Source: Synaphobranchus kaupii
Taxonomy: Eukaryota; Chordata; Actinopteri; Anguilliformes; Synaphobranchidae
Assembly (NCBI GenBank): GCA_029718625.1
Contig: CM056380.1
Location: 11,907,628 to 11,971,627 of the forward strand
Length of the DNA: 64,000 nucleotides
Reading direction: 5' to 3'
Shown: positions 58,122 to 64,000 of the stretch, piece by piece
How the letters are laid out: the number at the start of each line of letters is the position of its first letter
How positions within the stretch are numbered: position 1 is the first letter of the stretch
The notes under the pieces: generated by a model
Seen by the model: only the letters and a program-made list of their open reading frames with translations
What the model was told of the DNA's origin: nothing
Database searches by the model: none
Position numbers and translations under genes: made by a program

Positions 58122-58782
58122 TCAGATAAATGTTATACTCAACTATTAGTCTTATCAATAGCAAGTACTAACTAGCTTGTGTTTTAATATAACGTTATGT
58201 ATAAATTTGAAGGTTGTTGTTGATCAGTCCTGCCGAAAATGAATGGAGTAGGGAACTAAACAGCAAACATTTACTAACGTAACGTCAGCTTCACGTTTTA
58301 TTTTCTGACTCAAGTTTTTGACTTGAGCAAGATTAGCCTGTTTAGACAAATATGACTAAAAGACATCATTCAGTTGAGCCAATGTCACTGATGATTTAGG
58401 TCTGTTCATTCAAAACAATATTTTATATTGATGGACATTATGCTCAGTAATCTAACATTGTGTTATTGTTGTGCTTTTTATCTAATGTTATGCTGGAGCA
58501 TAAAGTGTTTTCTGTAAAATGCAATGTCATTCTCACTATACAGCCCTTTAAAGGACCACTGCAATACAATTTTTTTGCTTTGTATTGGGATAAATGTGAG
58601 TCCCCTCATCATGAAATCATCGATGTATTTTTGAAAAAAATGACTAATTGAAAATTATAGCCAATTTTAAATGACTTTCGCACCTAACTACGCCCGCCCC
58701 CCAAAAGAAATCGAGGTTGTCAAGCTGTAGATCACATGACCTTCTGACGTCATCTACAGAAAGATTAGATCATGCTTTCATA
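58122..58782. other. Non-coding sequence; possible TTTAAAGG transposon end at about 58548
   Basis: CTTTAAAGGACCACTGCAA at about 58546 resembles the ends of TTAA-targeting elements, but no partner end was located. Confidence 0.25.
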
Positions 58783-59398
58783 GGCTGTGTTCGGAATCGC
58801 TCCCTATTCACTATACAGTGCACTATTTAGGGTAGCGGCCATTTTGTAGGGTGTCCAAAATTCTAAATGTCAAATTTGACACCCTAAATAGTGCACTCAA
58901 TATCCCCCTCAATGCACCGCAAAATGTAGGGTACAAACGATTTTTTTGTCAAGATGGCAACGGCTGAGCCTGCGCTGGTCTACAAATGTAAATATAAGTG
59001 CAAGTTTCATCTTGTAGCCTATATTAAATCAGTTTAGTCGGCTTTATAACCAAAATATAAATAAACGCGGTAGATAATTATTACTGTTTAATGAAAAATT
59101 CAAATTAATTAGCTAGCTAGCTACCTAGTTACCTAACTGACCTATCTACCTACAACGAGACAACAAAACCTTGTTCAAAAAAGAACACTTTTTTTTACTG
59201 TTTCTTGCATGCTTTCTCACCAAGCCGGTGACTGCTGTCACGCAAGCGTCGCGCATTGCTAAGTAACCTGCTCAGAATATGTAGTGTCCGAAATCGTCTC
59301 CTCCTTTCACCAGTGAATCCCTATCTAGTGCCCTATGTAGATTTCCCTAAGTAGTGTATAAGGAGGGAGTGAATCAGTGAGCCATTCCGAACACAGCC
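58783..59398. mobile_element. MITE with GGCTGTGTTCGGAAT ends and ATA duplication
   Basis: Inverted ends GGCTGTGTTCGGAAT and ATTCCGAACACAGCC are flanked by ATA at 58780-58782 and 59399-59401. A 3-bp TWA-type duplication fits the PIF/Harbinger group. Subterminal matches include CACTATTTAGGG / CCCTAAATAGTGC internally. Length 616 bp, non-coding. Confidence 0.75.
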
Positions 59399-59644
59399 AT
59401 AGTCTCAGCCTCAGCCACTTCGTACGCAGCATCTGATGCATAGGCTTGCATAAGCTGGACAGGACTGTGAGAAAACTCACAGTTAGCACTCATTGGATAG
59501 TAGCACTGTCAATCATAGGAGTGTGTGCGTATTTCTGGTACGACGCAGTGCATTGGGTTTTATCAGTCCGCCGGGAAACAAGTTAAGTTCTAAGTTCTTC
59601 TAACTAATCGGAAGCTAGTGAATGCTGCGAATCCATCAAGAACA

Positions 59645-60101
59645 ATGAGTGTTTCGGACCAAGAGCTTAACGCTGGATTGAATAAAGTTTTGGAAGTTCA
59701 TAACATTCCATCTCTGAAAGATATTCAAGAGTTTGTATTGAGGCAGATAATGAATAAACAAGATATACTCGCATGTTTGCCGACAGGATACGTGAAAAGC
59801 CTTATATTTCAAGCATGGCCGACCCTCTGCAAACACATATCAGGCTTCCCAACTCAACCTATTTTGTTAGTCATCTGTCCCCTTACATCGATAATGGAAA
59901 ATCAGGTGACAGGCAAAGGGTTGTCTGTGGCATGTGTTGGGAAGAGTGAGGCCACCCATGTAGAAATCGCAGCAGGGTGATTCAACATAGTGTTTGGATC
60001 ACCCAAATTACTTGTGGGCACCAAGAAATGGAGAGACGTGCTACAAACAGAAGTTTATCTGGAATGCCTCATCGGAATGGCAGTTGATGAAGTGCACACC
60101 G
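59645..60101 (+). pseudogene. RecQ-type helicase N-terminal fragment, broken
   Basis: ATG at 59645 (or the upstream in-frame ATG at 59618) opens a RecQ-like start: LKDIQEFVLRQIMNKQDIL (Q-motif region), LPTGYVKSLIFQ (Walker A, with Val where Gly precedes Lys in active enzymes), VICPLTSIMENQV (motif Ia), FGSPKLL and AVDEVHT (motif II as DEVH). An in-frame TGA at 59978-59980 interrupts it. The sequence stops at a GTAAGA donor (60102), and no later helicase exon is visible. The altered Walker A and the stop argue against activity. RecQ-like frames of this kind occur in some large DNA transposons, which may be the source here. Confidence 0.72.
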
Positions 60102-60728
60102 GTAAGATATAATTTTAGTATTTCAACTACAATGGAAACAGTCTCAAATATGTTACAATGTTTTAGCAGCTAGCCAGCTAACGTTACTCGTTAGCCTAAA
60201 TTGTTAATTACAGGGCAAACGGAAAAAACTACCGGTTCTGTGCTCTGCATGTAGGCTTTAGTTTACAGTAATGTTTACAAAGATGTCTAAGAAGGTCTGG
60301 TCAGGTCAGGTTCTGTATCTTTCTTCAGTGTGATAGACTGTTTTAATGGAGATCGCCGTGCCATTTTAGTATATCACATTTGTTTCATGCGTGTCTGTTT
60401 TTGTTGTAGCGCTGTTTCTGAATCGACCGCCCTCTGTAGCTCCTCAACACGTCACAGAACATAGACAGTCTGTGGTTGTCTTGTGGTTGTCTGTGGTTAT
60501 CTTGCATGTCAATCAAATGCGCCATCTTGTCAAAGTGGGCGGCTCTTTACCACGTTAAGCAAGTCTATGGACCAGACTTTGTGTTCATCACAAAGTCTGG
60601 CCTTCGCGAGACTAGGGCTTTCACTACTTACTATAGATTTTACACGCGTGGTTTCCTATTGTTAGCTTGTATTATATAAAAGTTTTTGGAGGTTTTAAAA
60701 GTTTGTAAGTTTGCTTGGGATAACTACA
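60102..60728. other. Non-coding sequence between helicase and THAP fragments
   Basis: Contains short repeats (TGTGGTTGTCTTG; GTCTGTGGTTATC at 60470-60500). No gene recognised. Confidence 0.35.
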
Positions 60729-61063
60729 ATGCCGACAAGATGCGTTGTAGCTGGTTGTAGCAATACAACAAAGGATGGAGTAAGCCTCCATTTGTTTCCC
60801 AAAGATGCGAATCTTCGCAAATTATGGACAACAAAAGTGAAGCTGACCAGATGTAGGTGGAAGGCCCGAGCAATTCAAGTGTAGTGTGCAGTGCACACTT
60901 CGAAGACGGCCTGTATTCCTAGTTTGGAATGAAAAAATTGAAGCGCCTAAAGCCTGATGCCATTACAGTGCTGATAAACAGCAAAGTTCAGATGGTGCTG
61001 GTGATGAGATGGCTAGGAAGAAAACTGGGAGAACAGCTGCTGAAAAGCAGAACAAAATGAGGG
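60729..61063 (+). pseudogene. THAP zinc-finger domain fragment, broken
   Basis: ATG at 60729 opens MPTRCVVAGCSNTTKDGVSL, then HLFPKDANLRKLW, the classic THAP start with the first two Cys ligands (C-x4-C). The second ligand pair (VCSAHFEDGLY, C-x2-H) lies in another frame near 60885, so there is a frameshift, followed by TAG. The downstream MKKLKRLKPDAITVL continues the domain. A GTAAGC donor follows at 61064. THAP domains bind DNA in cellular regulators and in the transposases of P- and Kolobok-type elements. Broken reading and repeat context favour a transposon origin. Confidence 0.76.
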
Positions 61064-64000
61064 TAAGCCCTATTGTTTTAACTACATAGGCCCCAGTTGT
61101 GGCTTAGGGCTGTTGGGCTGATTCTGTGCAAGATTTTCTAAAACAACAGTTTTTTGTGTGTGTTTTTTTTTTACCATGATATGTTAATAAAAGATGGTAT
61201 CTATGACAAAATATATTCAGTAAAAAATAACAAGTTCACCAAAATAAGAAAATAACTATTCTAATGGTCTGTGTCTCTTAGCCTTGCAACTGTAGGCTAC
61301 ACTAAACTGTGGTTAACGTTATTGTTATAGCAGCACCTAGTGGTAAAAGTTGGTTCTAGGTTAGGTTCGGATTTGTGTAACATTCGCCTGGCCCGACCAT
61401 AGACTGTATAAAAATATGGACAAAGCCACTGTGACGTCACCCATTGCCTTTCCACGGCCTCGTAAAAACTGAATTGAAGCTCGGAAGTCTTTTTCGCCGC
61501 CCGTTTGTACAAACTGCGCCTGCTCCGTGGAGCCGAAGAGGACTCAACCTGTCCCTCCGATTGGTCCTTGCAGTGAGAACCATATATCTATGCCAGTGAT
61601 CCCAGGACTCAACCTGTCCCTCTGATTGGTCCTGAACAAATGTTAATACCCTGTCCAAACGACACAATATTTTAAAAAAAATTTAAAAAACAGGCATTAG
61701 ATGAAGGAAAGGCATCTATTGCAATTACATTTTTTTGTGTAAAAAATTTATTGACTGAGTATTTTGACCACATTGCTGCCATTGAGTTACATGGGGAAAG
61801 ACCTATACTGGAGCCAACCGCAGTGGCACTAGTGAGCAACAGCACCAGGAAGTGAGCTTCAGAACGAAAGCCCAGTCTTGGCCCCTTGGGCCCGACCCAC
61901 CGAACCCGAACAGACAATGAAAAAAGCCATGTCTAAGCATTACACATTGGTAAAAGATAGATATAAAATATAGATTAATTTCAACTGAATTGACCACCAG
62001 GGCAACAACTGGGCTATCAGCCAAAATATTTCCAATTGGGCCTAACCAATGCACAATTAATAAAATAAAGCAAGAGCGTCAACAAAAAAATAAACAATGT
62101 TTATGTTGTCTTAGAAGTGCTTTCATCTTGTTTTCCTGGCAGAGAAGTCCTTGATTATGTCCGTAAAATCCAGTTCACATCTGCAGCAAACGAGGCCCCT
62201 GATCAGTCGAGGCCCTGGGTTTCAGCCATAGACTGTATAAAAATAGGTTTCAGCCCATGTAAGCCTGTGCATTAAGCACCCCTGACGATCACATTTTCAC
62301 GTCATATTGATAAGCTAATTATTTAAGTGAAGATAGCCTATGCGTGATTCGTTTTTTTCTATCGGCATGGCAGCGAACACACACATTATTTATAACATTT
62401 TAATTTACATTAACAGAGTGTGACAGTGTGTCCAGAAATGCTCCGTGAGTCCGTGATAATTCTTCAGCTTGACTACCGCTTCACTGACAGGACACCGCGT
62501 TGATAATTGCCAACTAACCAACTAACGTTAGTACAGGTAGTAACCATGCAGCAATCGGCTACACGCTGCCTACCAGCTTACTTGTAGTTACCTTCTCCTT
62601 CTCACTCAATGGATTGAGTGAGCTAACTCGACCTCAAATCCTCTATTGCTAGCATTTGTATTTATATTTAATAGCCTACATTATTTTAATTGTCATGTCC
62701 GGCCAGCCTTACACACCCTCCGCCTATGGACATGGGTCTAAACTAGGTCATACTGGGTCTAAACGTGTATACTTGGGGACTCAACTCACCGAGTTTTTTC
62801 TTTGGTTCTGCTGGGATGAAATGCCAATGTCCAAAAATGAAGGAAAATACCACATAAACAGTGGTTGTGTGTGGTTTTTTCCTGCCTTCTTTCTCTTTTT
62901 TTCCACTTTTGCATAGTTATGCCTTAGAAAAAAAAAAGGTTTTTAATTGTGGATTGTGGTTTTTAACTACTGGATTGTGATCAGAGGATTCTGAATCAGA
63001 AAATAGATCACTCCCAGATCCCTCAGACGAGTCATTAACGTAATTATCGGACATATTTCATGTTGAGTAGAATATTTGCGTGTACAGATCATGGTACAGA
63101 TATGGCGGTCGATCGGACGCAGCTAGACGTTCGTTCTTGAGATGACGTCACAGGGATTACGTAGTCGAGTCAGGATCTCTATGGGAATTGGGGGGTGGGA
63201 CTAGATTTAGCTGCAAATTACGCTGGAACAGTATGGTTGGCTAAGTGTAAACATAATAGGTTGTCATGCCATGCTAGCCAAGGCTATATCATGAAATGTA
63301 GCCTAGTTAGATCGGCTAGCTAATGCTAATGTTGCTAGGCTATTACTCTGACGAAGATATATAAATTAGGCTACTTACATTTTTCAAATGGTTTGTCAAA
63401 TTCGTAGTTCCACCATGGTATGCCAATTTTTGCTGGCATATTTGGCATTTGACCTTTTTTGGATTGTCAGCGGTAATATTAAAATGTTTCCACACAGCTC
63501 ACTTCTTTGACATCTTGTAACTTCACCTCAGGCTTTGGGCAATAGCGTAGCGAGACAAGTCACGTGGAAGGCTGAACCACGCTAGCAAGCAGCGCATCCC
63601 TTGTACGTTCGATAAACGTCCAGGCAATTCAGAGCTCAATCAGTATAGAATAGACACTTATATGTTGACAAACATTCAGTAAACCATCCATTTTCTTCTT
63701 CTTTTTTGAGGGGGAAAAACAAACTATTCGAATCTGAATTTAGGATCCGAATCCCAATCCAACGAACGAAGCTTCGGAGCTCTGAAGCATTCGGCTCAGC
63801 CCTAGGTAAAATAGTAGATTACTCATTAGAAAATAGCCATTTAGAACGTTTTATAAATTTAGTTGGTGAATGTATTTCCATTATTGATGATATTGCCATC
63901 AAGTAATCCTATTATTTTTTTATATCAATTGAAAGCCCCAGTTATCCTGTTTACAATGGTAAAAAGGTTTAGGTATCTGATGTAATATGATCACACCACA
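61064..64000. other. Non-coding sequence with minor repeats
   Basis: CCATAGACTGTATAAAAATA, a motif common in fish repeats, occurs at 61397 and in near-identical form at 62226. AGGACTCAACCTGTCCCTC occurs at 61539 and 61604 (65-bp spacing). GAACGAAGCTTCGGAGC near 63763 echoes the core of the foldback array. No gene was supported. Confidence 0.4.

Overview
The window is animal genomic DNA, almost certainly from a ray-finned fish. The evidence is its transposon mix (Tc1/mariner with CACTGCCTGGCC ends, L2-clade LINEs, piggyBac, hAT- and Harbinger-like MITEs, a solo LTR), spliced genes with GT/AG introns, and low coding density. I cannot name the species. Only one host gene is clearly visible; most of the rest is nested, tandem or palindromic repeat DNA.

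1-9.5 kb: the 3' part of a mucin-like membrane glycoprotein gene on the + strand. Two very large Thr/Pro/Ala/Ser-rich exons alternate with two SEA domains, each split over three exons in the same phases. A last exon carries a short hydrophobic segment and tail. The last intron has collected a palindromic MITE, a 9 x 42 bp minisatellite made from its tip, and a Tc1 remnant.

9.7-21.2 kb: two copies of one piggyBac-type family in opposite orientation. The left copy is split by a second, 5-kb piggyBac element with a nearly complete but broken transposase (frameshift plus stop). The right copy keeps the unoccupied TTAA site. A 5'-truncated L2 lies between the two copies.

18.9-30.4 kb: a tandem array with a 1,048-bp period, nearly nine copies. 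Each unit holds two diverged tRNA-like modules on the minus strand with Pol III A and B boxes at exact tRNA spacing (44 nt) and a T4-T5 run just downstream. This is the most unusual structure in the window. Its right edge passes into a GC-rich, hairpin-rich island (30.4-31.26 kb).

31.4-36.2 kb: a hAT-type MITE and a decayed L2 LINE with a second L2 fragment inserted in its 3' end. 36.4-43.5 kb: an array of foldback (inverted-repeat) modules that includes a recent 1,373-bp tandem duplication and ends in a 500-N assembly gap.

44-53 kb: LTR-like repeat, a solo LTR with a 5-bp target duplication, GA/CT microsatellites and repeat-poor sequence that could hold conserved non-coding elements. 53.6-53.9 kb: a promoter-like block (two CCAAT boxes, TATA, candidate first exon with splice donor). 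54.7-59.4 kb: a tRNA-Glu-like repeat family, a 20-bp hairpin, a long-TIR element and a MITE. 59.6-61.1 kb: broken fragments of a RecQ-type helicase and a THAP zinc finger, probably transposon-derived.
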